Source of the DNA: Candidatus Saccharibacteria bacterium 49-20
Lineage (GTDB): Bacteria; Patescibacteriota; Saccharimonadia; Saccharimonadales; Saccharimonadaceae
Direction of reading: 5' to 3'
Length of the DNA: 64,000 nucleotides
Assembly (NCBI GenBank): GCA_001897295.1
Contig: MKSN01000001.1
Span: 124,001-188,000 of the forward strand
The notes beneath the pieces were generated by a model. That model made no database searches. It was given only the letters and a program-made list of their open reading frames with translations, and was not told the DNA's origin. The position numbers were made by a program, and so were the translations under genes. Below, one piece after another: positions 50,812-60,007 of the stretch (position 1 is the stretch's first letter; each line of letters starts with the position of its first letter).

Positions 50812-51833
50812 TTCTTGCAGTTGCAGGATCGGGTAAAACAAGAAGTATTATTAACGAGCTCTCTTTGGATAAGAGGACTTTGATAATAACCTACACCAAC
50901 AACAATTACGAGAACCTTAATGAGAGAGTTATCGAAAAGTTTGGGGAGATACCTGAGAATATTTCGATATACACTTATTTTTCGTTTCTGTACAGTTTTT
51001 GTTATCTGCCTTGTACGTACTATTTGGTTGGTTCTAGATCGATAAATTACAATAACGAACAGCAGTCTTTTGCAAGAAAAGGAGTTACCTCAAAAGATAC
51101 TCTATACTATCAAGATTACAGCGGTAACTTGCTCGGTAATCGCCTGGCCTTACTACTAGGCAACTTCTCCCTGGAAGAAATCCTAAGTCGCATTGATCGT
51201 TTTTATGATGCACTGATAATTGATGAGGTGCAAGACTTCGCTGCTCATGATTTTAATTTTATAAAAAGCCTGTCTGCGTGCAAAACGAACATTTTATACG
51301 TAGGAGACTTTTATCAGCACACTTATGATACAAGTCGGGATGGCAATACTCGAAAAAACTTATTCGAGAATGGCTATGATGCCTATAAAGAGGCGTTTGG
51401 CGACGCTTTTGAAATAGACGATACGACACTGTCTACGAGCTATAGGTGCAGTTCTTCTGTGTGCGGTTATGTAACCGCGAATTTAGGTATAAATATATAC
51501 TCACATGACGATAGGGAAAGCACCATTTCGATTGTTGAGGACGAAGCTGAGATTAAAAGAATAGCAGAAGACGACAATATTGCGAAACTGTTTTATCAAT
51601 CGCATCTTGATTATCAATGTGCATCTATGAACTGGGGAGCTTCTAAGGGAATTGATAAGTTTCAGGATATATGTGTCGTTTTAAACCCAACGACGTGGCC
51701 TATGGTAAAAACCGGCAACTTCTCACGTATCAATAAATCAACCAAGAATAAACTTTATGTTGCCATCACTCGTGCTCGTGGTAATGTGTATTTTGTGCAA
51801 CAAGCACGACTATCCGATTATAGGAAAGTCTAA
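50796..51833 (+). CDS. UvrD/Rep-like helicase, short (GajB-like)
   Basis: 345 aa with superfamily 1 motifs: 'LAVAGSGKTRSI' (I), 'LIIDEVQDF' (II), 'VGDFYQHTY' (III), 'STSYRCSS' (IV), 'ASKGIDKFQDICVVL' (V) and 'KLYVAITRARGNVY' (VI). Shorter than typical GajB (about 490 aa), with reduced 1B/2B subdomains. Start GTG 50796 with GAGG 7 nt upstream. Coupled to the OLD nuclease, forming a Gabija-like pair. Confidence 0.75.
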   Translation: MGKKLILAVAGSGKTRSIINELSLDKRTLIITYTNNNYENLNERVIEKFGEIPENISIYTYFSFLYSFCYLPCTYYLVGSRSINYNNEQQSFARKGVTSKDTLYYQDYSGNLLGNRLALLLGNFSLEEILSRIDRFYDALIIDEVQDFAAHDFNFIKSLSACKTNILYVGDFYQHTYDTSRDGNTRKNLFENGYDAYKEAFGDAFEIDDTTLSTSYRCSSSVCGYVTANLGINIYSHDDRESTISIVEDEAEIKRIAEDDNIAKLFYQSHLDYQCASMNWGASKGIDKFQDICVVLNPTTWPMVKTGNFSRINKSTKNKLYVAITRARGNVYFVQQARLSDYRKV

Positions 51834-51841
51834 GATATATT

Positions 51842-52585
51842 ATGAGCTCCCAGTTTAGGAAACTACACGAACGCCACGAAATGTTATCAAGACTGCATTC
51901 AAATGCTGTAATGGCGTTTTCGGTTGTCAAAGCCCTTCAGAAATTGAAAGCCCCAAATATTGTAGGAAAGGATGAGGCTGTCGGTAATTTGAGTGCAATG
52001 AATAGGTATAAAGGTGCTTTTACTCCCTTTGAAGCCATGGCGGGCTATATGCTTTATATGACACTAGCTCGAATATTTGTATCGCATAAGGATGCCCTCT
52101 ATTTACGACGATTAGTTGATTATGCGGAGCAGAATAAGAAACACTTAACCGCACAGGATTTTCGTGAGTTTCAGGAAGATCGCGAATATATTGATGAACT
52201 ATCTATTGCCTACAAAGGTTTTGATCGTGAAGATTTAATACATATAAAGGCTCTATTCTTAGAGATTGAGCCAATTATAGAAAAGCTTAAGGTGATTAGA
52301 GACAAGCGGCTTGCGCATATTGATTTACAATCTACCAGTGAGACTGCAATATCGCATGCGGATACTAAGAAGCTTTTAAGGCTTTCCGAGGAAGTGCTTA
52401 ATATGCTTGCGCAACGCCATTTTCACTCTATGGCTGCGTATGACGCCATTGAAAGGCAAACGATAGGCGATGTTATGGGGCTTATTCATCTTGCTAGATT
52501 TGAGACAGAGAACAATACCGCAGTAGCGGAACTGATGGAAGAGCTTGGCGCTGACTACAATACGAACATAGACGCCGCTTCGTAA
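51842..52585 (+). CDS. HEPN-domain protein, AbiU2-like
   Basis: A 247-aa all-helical protein; 'LKVIRDKRLAHIDLQS' (about 158-173) carries the Rx4-6H motif of HEPN RNases in the AbiU2-like group. It starts 8 nt after the helicase gene and is likely part of the same operon. A third component or an independent abortive-infection gene (inference). Confidence 0.6.
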   Translation: MSSQFRKLHERHEMLSRLHSNAVMAFSVVKALQKLKAPNIVGKDEAVGNLSAMNRYKGAFTPFEAMAGYMLYMTLARIFVSHKDALYLRRLVDYAEQNKKHLTAQDFREFQEDREYIDELSIAYKGFDREDLIHIKALFLEIEPIIEKLKVIRDKRLAHIDLQSTSETAISHADTKKLLRLSEEVLNMLAQRHFHSMAAYDAIERQTIGDVMGLIHLARFETENNTAVAELMEELGADYNTNIDAAS

Positions 52586-52704
52586 ATGATATATGCTTAA
52601 GTTCTTGATTAGGCATGGTTTTTAATATCGCACGATATTGTATGTATTGCCCCTGGACGGGTATGTATGTACTATAATTTGACGAGCAGGAGTTTGTTGA
52701 GCGC

Positions 52705-53709
52705 ATGAATAAAGATAAAGAAGCTGAAGTATTTCGTTCGCACAGAAAACTTGTAAATCAATCGATGGCAGCCACCAAAGCTTGCTACCTTATAGGCTGC
52801 GACGCACCAACAATAAGAGCTCATTCGATATCAAACAAAAGGTTGCTTCTTGCGCTATCAAAAGATGGTCACGTAATGCATTTTGATCGAAATAGTTCAG
52901 ATTGGGGGTCGTTGGTGGAAACTGGCCGCAATGCGGCTACGACTTTCCAGGGAATGTGTGGGGATCACGATAAAATATTTCACCCAATTGATAACTATGA
53001 TTATTCAATAGGTAACAAGGAGCAAGAATATCTGTTCGCAATGCGGGCGGCCGCAAAGGAGTTCAACACTAGACGCGGGATGGTGCATGCTACTCACGAA
53101 AGAATACTGACCAATCAAACACAAGACTTCCCACTAAGCGAGGCGGGACTGGCTATGATGGAAAATATGTTCCAGCCTGGCTTTGATTTAGGTCTTGAGG
53201 ATCAGAAAGTTACAAGGCGCATCTTCAGTGATACATATGCGAAAGGTAAGTATCACGTAATTGAAACCGCAGTAATGGTGGTAGACGAAGAATTGCCTAT
53301 GGCGGTTAGCTCAACTTTTAATATGGAGTTGGCATACGACGGAACGCTTATTAACGACCTTAGCCCTGACAATTATTCAAATCGCATGAAACCCTTTTTT
53401 CTTACGGTCTTCCCTCAGGATGGCAAGACGTATGTCTTGATGTCATACCTTCGAAGGGACCGTAAAGATTATGATTTTCTGCATGATCTTGATAAGCTCG
53501 ACGAAAAGGAAAAAAGGATTATTGTATCTAATATGATTACATCCTATACCGAAAATTTCACTGCAGAGCCGGAATACTGGATGTCACTAAATGATGAGAC
53601 CCGAGAGAAATACAGCGACCTGTTTGCTAGCTCTCTTGATCCTGGCCATAGGCCCCTTGTAACTGATGCTAACTTTAGTCTTTTTCCGAGCGATCAAACT
53701 TCTAAATAA
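52705..53709 (+). CDS. HNH-like zinc-motif protein of unknown function
   Basis: 334 aa. Near the start 'KACYLIGCDAPTIRAHSISNKRLL' and 'GMCGDHDKIF' give the C..C, AHS and C..HD spacing of a divergent HNH/zinc-finger fold found in uncharacterised defence-island proteins. The remaining 220 residues are unassigned. TACTATAAT lies upstream (about 52669-52677), so it has its own promoter. It is the last gene of the AT-rich islet. Confidence 0.5.
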   Translation: MNKDKEAEVFRSHRKLVNQSMAATKACYLIGCDAPTIRAHSISNKRLLLALSKDGHVMHFDRNSSDWGSLVETGRNAATTFQGMCGDHDKIFHPIDNYDYSIGNKEQEYLFAMRAAAKEFNTRRGMVHATHERILTNQTQDFPLSEAGLAMMENMFQPGFDLGLEDQKVTRRIFSDTYAKGKYHVIETAVMVVDEELPMAVSSTFNMELAYDGTLINDLSPDNYSNRMKPFFLTVFPQDGKTYVLMSYLRRDRKDYDFLHDLDKLDEKEKRIIVSNMITSYTENFTAEPEYWMSLNDETREKYSDLFASSLDPGHRPLVTDANFSLFPSDQTSK

Positions 53710-53739
53710 GCTTCGCCTAGTTTGATATAGTGAGTGTAA

Positions 53740-54351
53740 ATGCAAACCACTAACTCCCAAACCCTCGCCACCTACAACACAAAAGTCCAAACCTACATCG
53801 ACACCTCTCCAAGCGAAGTCTTTGGCCCACTTCAAGTATGGATTGATGTAAACCTCGACGCACTTTCAAAGGATGCACGAATTCTTGAAATCGGCAGCGG
53901 CACAGGCAAAGACGCAAAATACATTGTCTCAAAAGGCTACTCAATGGAACTCACCGATGCCAGCCAGGGCTTCATCGACCACCTTCGCAGCGAAGGCCTT
54001 GAAGCGCGTCTTCTCAACGCCATAGAAGACGACCTAGGTAAAAACTACGACATGATCTTTGCCGACGCGGTCTTCCTTCACTTCACCGAACCAGAACTCC
54101 GTCTCGTGCTAAGAAAAGTCCATACGGCGCTCAACTCAACCGGCCGCCTCGCGTTTACCCTCAAAGCAGGTGAAGGCGAAGAATCAACCACTCGTAAAAT
54201 GGATGGCCCGCGCTATTTCCATTTCTGGCTTGAAGATGAAATTACGCAAATCCTTAAAGAAACCGGTTTTAGCAAAGTAACTATTACTTCCGACGAAGAC
54301 TTCCGCGGCGAAGGTCGCCCAGACTGGCTCCACATCACTGCACTTCGCTAA
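53740..54351 (+). CDS. Class I SAM-dependent methyltransferase
   Basis: 203 aa with the Rossmann motif I 'ARILEIGSGTGKDAKYI', motif II-type 'MELTDASQGFIDHL' and 'DMIFADAVFLHF'. Substrate unknown. TATAGT (53726-53731) is 8 nt before the ATG. Its stop overlaps the convergent SMR gene by 4 nt. Confidence 0.82.
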   Translation: MQTTNSQTLATYNTKVQTYIDTSPSEVFGPLQVWIDVNLDALSKDARILEIGSGTGKDAKYIVSKGYSMELTDASQGFIDHLRSEGLEARLLNAIEDDLGKNYDMIFADAVFLHFTEPELRLVLRKVHTALNSTGRLAFTLKAGEGEESTTRKMDGPRYFHFWLEDEITQILKETGFSKVTITSDEDFRGEGRPDWLHITALR

Positions 54352-54665
54352 TCGTGCAGTAACTTAAGCCCCACAATCCCCGCAACAATCATAAGGAGTA
54401 GCACAATCTTTATGATCGAAATACTCTCAACTCCCGTCACCATCGCATACCCAATCGTCAACACCGCACCAACACCCACCCATACCGCATACGCGGTTCC
54501 AATCGGCAGCGTGCGCGTTGCGTAGGCCAACCCCGCCATGCTCGCAATAATAGCTATCACAAAGACAATACTCGGTGTCAACTTCGAAAGTCCCTCCGAC
54601 TTTCCGAGCGCCGTCGCCCACACCGCCTCTAACAACCCCGATATAATTAAGACAATCCATGCCAT
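54348..54665 (-). CDS. SMR-family exporter, Gdx/SugE type
   Basis: A 105-aa protein with four membrane helices: 'MAWIVLIISGLLEAVWATAL', 'PSIVFVIAIIASMAGLAYA', 'GTAYAVWVGVGAVLTIGYA', 'IVLLLMIVAGIVGLKLL'. The key Glu is in 'GLLEAVWA', and 'LPIGTAYAVWVG' is the Gdx/SugE motif. Gdx proteins export guanidinium; related Qac proteins export quaternary amines. GGAG stands 8 nt before the ATG. No guanidine riboswitch was recognised upstream. Confidence 0.82.
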   Translation of the reverse strand: MAWIVLIISGLLEAVWATALGKSEGLSKLTPSIVFVIAIIASMAGLAYATRTLPIGTAYAVWVGVGAVLTIGYAMVTGVESISIIKIVLLLMIVAGIVGLKLLHD

Positions 54666-54774
54666 GATACATTCTCCTTTAGATTAGTGTGCCGTCTTTT
54701 CCATCCTGGTACAGCATCCATCGTCAGGGAACCACATGTGTTCTATTTCGATTATAATAGAAATAGGTATAAGG

Positions 54775-55140
54775 ATGAATATTGCCATGGAAAATCACCG
54801 TATCTATAAACTCCCAGTCGCCAGCGTGTATCCACTCTACGTGACAAAAGTAGAGAAAAGGGGTCGCTCTAAACAAGAGCTCGACGAAATTATTCGCTGG
54901 CTCACGGGCTATTCAAAAAAAGAACTCGACGCGAAGCTCGAGGATCAAACAAACTTTGAGGATTTCTTTGCCAATGCACCAAAAATGAACCCAGCGCGCA
55001 GCCAAATCACGGGGATTATTTGTGGTGTGCGCGTAGAAGACATTCCGCATCCATTGATGCGTGAAATTCGCTACCTTGATAAGCTTATCGACGAACTGGC
55101 GAAAGGTAAGGCGATGGAGAAAATTCTTCGTGCCGCGTAA
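54775..55140 (+). CDS. DUF2200 family protein
   Basis: A 121-aa protein matching DUF2200 throughout: '[31 protein letters not shown]', '[10 protein letters not shown]', '[13 protein letters not shown]' and '[22 protein letters not shown]'. Function unknown; it resembles small DNA/RNA-handling proteins. TATAAT is at 54753-54758. The start is ATG 54775 or 54787. Confidence 0.82.
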   Translation: MNIAMENHRIYKLPVASVYPLYVTKVEKRGRSKQELDEIIRWLTGYSKKELDAKLEDQTNFEDFFANAPKMNPARSQITGIICGVRVEDIPHPLMREIRYLDKLIDELAKGKAMEKILRAA

Positions 55141-55579
55141 AGAAAGAAAGTCTCATACCGCGGCCGAATTCGACCTCGACCCACTTTCAAGCGATACTGA
55201 TCTATTTCGCTGGTTTCTTTTATGCTACCTTTTTGGAAAGCCAATCCAATCAGGCGTGGCGGTGACGACCTGGAAATTATTTATTGAAGAAAAGCTCGAC
55301 ACTCCTTGGGCAATTACTGAGGCATCTGAGTACGAGCTCGTGCGTGTACTCCACCGAGGAGGCTACACTCGTTATCAGCACGTTACCGCGCACGGCTTAA
55401 AGGTATGTATGGATCGCCTCATTCGCGAATACGAAGGGTCGCTTATCTACATGCTCGACAGCTCACTCGATGAAGAAGAGTTCTCAAAACGTCTGCAAAA
55501 GCTGTATGGTGTTGGTCCTAAAATTGCCGAAATCTTTACCCGCGAAACTGAAGAGGCGTTTGCTCGGAGGATGGAATAA
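55130..55579 (+). CDS. Small helix-hairpin-helix protein
   Basis: 149 aa, ending in '[20 protein letters not shown]', a helix-hairpin-helix like that of endonuclease III glycosylases. No Fe-S cluster cysteines or catalytic Lys/Asp pair were evident, so a DNA-binding role without glycosylase action is more likely. Start GTG 55130 (GGAGA 9 nt upstream) overlaps DUF2200 by 11 nt; its stop shares one base with the next start. Three-gene operon 54775-56202. Confidence 0.6.
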   Translation: MPRKERKSHTAAEFDLDPLSSDTDLFRWFLLCYLFGKPIQSGVAVTTWKLFIEEKLDTPWAITEASEYELVRVLHRGGYTRYQHVTAHGLKVCMDRLIREYEGSLIYMLDSSLDEEEFSKRLQKLYGVGPKIAEIFTRETEEAFARRME

Positions 55580-56202
55580 TGAGAATTGCAGTGATAGCGG
55601 CCAATGGTCGACTGGGTCGTGTATTCGTGGCCGAAGCTCTGCGCCGTGGACACATGGTGCGCGCGGGCGTGCGAGGTACTCATGATTTTCCAAAGCACCC
55701 AAACCTGCAGGTGGTGCCGTGTGATGCAACAAATATTGATGATGTCATTAGGCTTCTTGAAGGCCAAGAAGCTGTGGTGAGTGCAATCGGTCACGTAAAA
55801 GGTTCTGCCTCGGATGTGCAGACGAAAGCCACCGAAGTGGTCACCCAGGCGATGAATAAGTTGAATATCACAAGGTTCGTCGATGTGACTGGTACGGGTG
55901 TACGCTTTCCTGGCGATAGAATTACACTCGTTGATAGGTTTTTGAATCTTGCGGTGAGTCTTGTTGATCTAAATCGAGTAAATGACGGGATTGAGCATGT
56001 AAAAGTATTGCAAGGGAGCTCGCTCGATTGGACTTCAATTCGCGTACTGAAGTTGCAAAATGTGAAGCCGCGTAAGTACGCGCTCAGACTCCATGGTCCA
56101 ACAAAGCCGTTTGTTGGACGCGAAGAGGTTGCGCGCGCGATGCTCGAGGTGCTCGAACAGGAAGCTTTTATTCAAGAAGCGCCCATTATCAGCTATACTT
56201 AG
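55579..56202 (+). CDS. NAD(P)-binding atypical SDR oxidoreductase
   Basis: 207 aa: 'IAVIAANGRLGRVFVAEALRRGH' is a Rossmann motif of the atypical SDR/NmrA type (GxxGxxG with the first Gly shifted), then 'VVSAIGHVKG' and 'VDVTGTGVRFPG'. The SDR Tyr-Lys pair is not clear, as in SDR_a5-type NAD(P)-sensing proteins. Substrate unknown. Confidence 0.75.
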   Translation: MRIAVIAANGRLGRVFVAEALRRGHMVRAGVRGTHDFPKHPNLQVVPCDATNIDDVIRLLEGQEAVVSAIGHVKGSASDVQTKATEVVTQAMNKLNITRFVDVTGTGVRFPGDRITLVDRFLNLAVSLVDLNRVNDGIEHVKVLQGSSLDWTSIRVLKLQNVKPRKYALRLHGPTKPFVGREEVARAMLEVLEQEAFIQEAPIISYT

Positions 56203-56237
56203 AAAGAATAAGCCTGATGGAAAATAGGGGAGTGTAA

Positions 56238-58580
56238 ATGGCCGAACAGCTGCGCAAGCTTGGTGAACTAATGTTTAAGCTCAAATGGTGGATTTTGGGC
56301 GTTTGGGTGGTAATCATGGCAGTGCTTGGTATTATTGCCACGCAGGTCGGATTTAATACTACCAGTGAGATCTCAATCCCTGGTACGAAAGCGCAAACCG
56401 CGCTGACTCGTTTTAATGAATTATTCCCGGATACGGGCGCGCAGTCCGCAAAGGTGGTAATTGCCGTTCCTGATGGCAAGAAGATTACCGACTATCAGAC
56501 TGAAATTACGCAGCTTGCTGACAACATTGCGGGTGTCGACGGGGTCACCGATGCAATTACTCCTTTTGTAAACCCTACGGCTATTTCTGAAGATGGAAAT
56601 ATCGGCTACATTACCGTGCAAATGCAGGGCGAAGGTGACAGTGGTCGACTGAGTGATACGACTATTGCGGGTGTACAGGAAAAGATCGATAACGCACGCA
56701 GCGACGATCTGACGATTGAAGCGGGTGGCGACCTCGTGAAACAAGAAGTGGGCGAAATTCTTGGCGTCGGTGAGATTGCCGGGCTTGTACTCGCACTTGT
56801 GGTCCTGCTTGTGACCTTGGGTTCACTTATTGCCGCGGGTATGCCACTGGTAACTGCGATTGTTGCAGTAGGCGTGAGTATGCTTGGGCTCTTCTCGCTT
56901 AGCCAAATTATTGAACTTTCGACGACTGCGCCGACTCTTGCGGTGATGCTTGGCCTTGCCGTTGGTATCGACTACTCACTGTTCATCATTAATCGCTATC
57001 GAACCTACGTCATAGACGGCTACGATATGAAGACCGCGGCTGGAAAAGCAATTTCAACTGCGGGTAATGCCGTCATCTTTGCGGCAGCAACTGTGGTGAT
57101 TGCCCTTGCGGCGCTTTCAGTAGTTCAGATTCCATTCATGACCGTCATGGGCCTTGCCGCAGCCGCAACCGTCGCGATCGCAGCACTCGTTGCTATCACC
57201 CTAATTCCCGCACTCCTCGGCATCTTTAAGCTCGGCCTATTTAGTCGCAAGACCCGCAAGGCAATTAAAGCGCAACAAAAGAAGGGTATCGTCCACCACG
57301 AAGATGTTAGCCACAAGACTATGTGGTACCGCTTGGGTGAGCGAATTACGAAGTATCGCAAGACCGTGCTTGTGGGCGCGCTGGCGGTTATCGTGCTGCT
57401 TGCATGGCCAATGAGCCATCTTCAGCTTGGCCTTCCAACTGACGAAACCGCAGCGCAGGGAACTTCTCAACGTGAAGCCTACGATCTGTTGGCCAAAGGC
57501 TTCGGAAAAGGTTCAAACGGCCCACTCCTGATTGTCGTAGAAGGTATGCCGGGCGTATCAGATTCTGACAAGGCTGCCGTTCAGGCGCGTATTATGACCG
57601 AGGCGCAAAACCAACTCGCGGCCAAGGCAGCAGAACTTGGCGTGACCGCTGAGCAACTGCAAATGATGATGACCCCGGCGCAACAAGCTGAGGCCCAAGC
57701 AGCAATTGCAACCCAAGTTGAAACGTATGCACCGTACTACCAGCTCCAACAAATTGCTGAACGCTTGAATGACGTTGAGGGTGTTGATACTGCCATGGCG
57801 GCGCTCGTGACTGACAATGGCACGAAGGGTGTGATTCAGGTGACACCAACGACCGGTCCTTCAGAAGAAGCGACCAAAGACCTCGTCGTGCGTATTCGTG
57901 AAGATGACACGCAAAAAGAAATCACCAACGACAGTAATGAAATTTCTATCGCGGTAACGGGCACGACGGCGATTCAAATCGACATTAACCAAAAACTTGC
58001 TGATGCGATGCCAGTGTACTTGGCGGTTGTAGTAGGGCTTTCGTTCCTGATTCTGATGATCGCGTTCCGCTCGGTGCTTATTCCAATTAAGGCTACGCTC
58101 GGGTTCTTGCTCTCAGTTGCGGCAATGTTTGGTGCGCTCGTGGCCGTCTTCCAGTGGGGCTGGCTTGGCATTACCGACGCACCCGCACCGATTGTAAGCT
58201 TCATTCCAATCATTGCAATCGGTATTCTGTTTGGGCTGGCGATGGACTACGAATTCTTCCTCGTGTCGGGCATGCAAGAAGCGTTCCATTACACGAAGAA
58301 GGCCAAGCGGGCGGTTGTTGACGGCTTTGCAATCGGAAGCCGTGTGGTCGTCGCGGCGGCACTTATTATGGTGTCGGTGTTTGGTGGGTTTATTACCAAC
58401 CACGACGCCACGATTCAATCGATTGGGTTTGCGCTTGCACTCGGTGTGCTGGTAGATGCATTCATCGTCCGCCTCCTTATTGTGCCGGTCATTATGTCGT
58501 ATCTTGGTAAGTCTGCTTGGTGGCTGCCTAAGTGGCTCGATAAAATCCTGCCGCACGTATCAATCGAAGGTAAGAAGTAA
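56238..58580 (+). CDS. MMPL/RND-family membrane transporter
   Basis: 780 aa with two repeats of one plus five membrane helices and two outside loops, as in MMPL proteins. Motifs include 'AVGIDYSLFIINRYR' and 'GLAMDYEFFLVSGMQEAF', each carrying the Asp-Tyr pair that relays protons. Family members export lipids or hydrophobic compounds; the cargo here is not known. GGGGAG lies before the ATG. Confidence 0.88.
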   Translation: MAEQLRKLGELMFKLKWWILGVWVVIMAVLGIIATQVGFNTTSEISIPGTKAQTALTRFNELFPDTGAQSAKVVIAVPDGKKITDYQTEITQLADNIAGVDGVTDAITPFVNPTAISEDGNIGYITVQMQGEGDSGRLSDTTIAGVQEKIDNARSDDLTIEAGGDLVKQEVGEILGVGEIAGLVLALVVLLVTLGSLIAAGMPLVTAIVAVGVSMLGLFSLSQIIELSTTAPTLAVMLGLAVGIDYSLFIINRYRTYVIDGYDMKTAAGKAISTAGNAVIFAAATVVIALAALSVVQIPFMTVMGLAAAATVAIAALVAITLIPALLGIFKLGLFSRKTRKAIKAQQKKGIVHHEDVSHKTMWYRLGERITKYRKTVLVGALAVIVLLAWPMSHLQLGLPTDETAAQGTSQREAYDLLAKGFGKGSNGPLLIVVEGMPGVSDSDKAAVQARIMTEAQNQLAAKAAELGVTAEQLQMMMTPAQQAEAQAAIATQVETYAPYYQLQQIAERLNDVEGVDTAMAALVTDNGTKGVIQVTPTTGPSEEATKDLVVRIREDDTQKEITNDSNEISIAVTGTTAIQIDINQKLADAMPVYLAVVVGLSFLILMIAFRSVLIPIKATLGFLLSVAAMFGALVAVFQWGWLGITDAPAPIVSFIPIIAIGILFGLAMDYEFFLVSGMQEAFHYTKKAKRAVVDGFAIGSRVVVAAALIMVSVFGGFITNHDATIQSIGFALALGVLVDAFIVRLLIVPVIMSYLGKSAWWLPKWLDKILPHVSIEGKK

Positions 58581-58586
58581 GTAAAC

Positions 58587-58613
58587 AGTAGCCCTACGGG
58601 GCTACTTTATTTT
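58587..58613. terminator. Bidirectional terminator
   Basis: AGTAGCCC and GGGCTACT form the stem, followed by TTATTTTT; it separates the convergent MMPL gene and the minus-strand gene. Confidence 0.75.
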
Positions 58614-59962
58614 TGGTCGTCTTTGTCGGTGTCGGCCATGAACGTGTCTAAATTATAAGCTTCAAATTCTCGAAGATATCGGTCGGCGCGTGCTTCGAGG
58701 GTTTGCGGAATAATATCTTCACTGGCTTGCTTGAACGTGTCCTGGAACGAGGCAACCGCATCTTTAACGTAGTAGTCGCCGTGCGCCACTCCGTCGACTT
58801 CGTAACTATTAAACTCAAGGCCACCTTTGTCTGCGGCTTCTTCAAATTTGTCGCGTGCGAAATCGTCATTTAACATTGCATCGTAAGTTGAGCTTGAGAT
58901 ATAGGTGATGATTGAACTTTGCTCGTTATGCTCTTGTTGGTACTTTCCAATAGACTCAACCCGATTAGTGGGCTTTCCATTCTCGAGCGCGGCCATTTGC
59001 ATTAAAAGTGAATTATTACTCGTGTGCGGCTGCTTAAAGCGGATGTTAATACCGTCGAGTGTTTTAAAGAACCGAGGGATATTCTTAGTGACGAACTCCC
59101 AAGGATTTTCTTCGGAGCGGGTGAAGTTGTCTTTGTAAAACCAGAGTTCGGCGACCTTTCGCCAAAATGTTGAGTGAGACGAACCCGGAATTACAGAGGC
59201 GATAAACTGCGCCCAGGCCATTTCATCTTTACGGCTCTCTCGAAGGCTATCGTAGCCTGATGGGCCAGAGATAATGACGATATTTTCAACAGGAATGTCC
59301 GTTTCCTTGACGAATTTTTCCGCGAGTCCCGTACCGCGTACATCACCCATACTGTAGGTGACGACAGAAATGCTTGTAATATCTTTTGAGATCGCAAGAT
59401 CGTAGGCTTTATCGAAAAGTGCATCAACACTGGTAGTTGCGTTGTTACTCTGAACCGACCATATCTGGCCGTCTACTGCTTCTTGGATTGAAGGGCCGAG
59501 GGTCTGGCTTAAATAGTTTGCGTTATAGGTATTAAACCCGTCGTCCACAATTACCACGCGGTCTTCATTTTCGGGATGCAGCGCGTGCGCAACAACTTCA
59601 ATACTTGGCTCGGCTTTGCTTTCTTCGGCGGTATTTTGGGCGACGTCAGCGCCGTACATCACGGCCGTAAGGATGCCTACGACCGCCAACGCCTGATTGA
59701 TGATATCTCGCTTTGTGTAGTGATCTGGATCGTCTTCATCAGTCGACTCTGCAGATTTGGGAGTAGGCGCATCAAGGAGCGCCTCGAGTTGCAAGGCCTC
59801 CTCGGTAGGCTGCACAAATTTGAGACCCTTTAAAGGAAGCGGGGCGTAAAGGTCGAATGGAAATTGCACATAGTCGCAGTTTTCGTCGAGCGGGCGCCTA
59901 GAAAGTTCTGGTGTGACGGTCCGAGGAATGTCTAGTGGGAGGTTCGGATTCTTCTCCAACAT
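58607..59962 (-). CDS. Membrane-anchored alpha/beta-hydrolase-like protein
   Basis: 451 aa. A cytoplasmic region of about 85 aa and one helix (about 88-106, 'IINQALAVVGILTAVMYGA') precede an outer domain. 'RVVIVDDGFNTYN', 'SISVVTYSMGDVRG' (nucleophile-elbow-like, Tyr in place of the first Gly) and 'EVDGVAHGDYY' (candidate His) suggest an alpha/beta hydrolase fold. Substrate unknown. TATAAT (59971-59976, minus) is 8 nt before the ATG. Confidence 0.55.
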   Translation of the reverse strand: MLEKNPNLPLDIPRTVTPELSRRPLDENCDYVQFPFDLYAPLPLKGLKFVQPTEEALQLEALLDAPTPKSAESTDEDDPDHYTKRDIINQALAVVGILTAVMYGADVAQNTAEESKAEPSIEVVAHALHPENEDRVVIVDDGFNTYNANYLSQTLGPSIQEAVDGQIWSVQSNNATTSVDALFDKAYDLAISKDITSISVVTYSMGDVRGTGLAEKFVKETDIPVENIVIISGPSGYDSLRESRKDEMAWAQFIASVIPGSSHSTFWRKVAELWFYKDNFTRSEENPWEFVTKNIPRFFKTLDGINIRFKQPHTSNNSLLMQMAALENGKPTNRVESIGKYQQEHNEQSSIITYISSSTYDAMLNDDFARDKFEEAADKGGLEFNSYEVDGVAHGDYYVKDAVASFQDTFKQASEDIIPQTLEARADRYLREFEAYNLDTFMADTDKDDQK

Positions 59963-60007
59963 TGCTCCCCATTATACGCTCGAAAGGCGCACGGGAACGT
60001 TGTGAAA

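Noticed and set aside
54666-54740. Guanidine riboswitch before the SMR exporter
   Set aside because: ACGR-like bases occur, but no paired hairpins matching guanidine-II or -III classes could be built.
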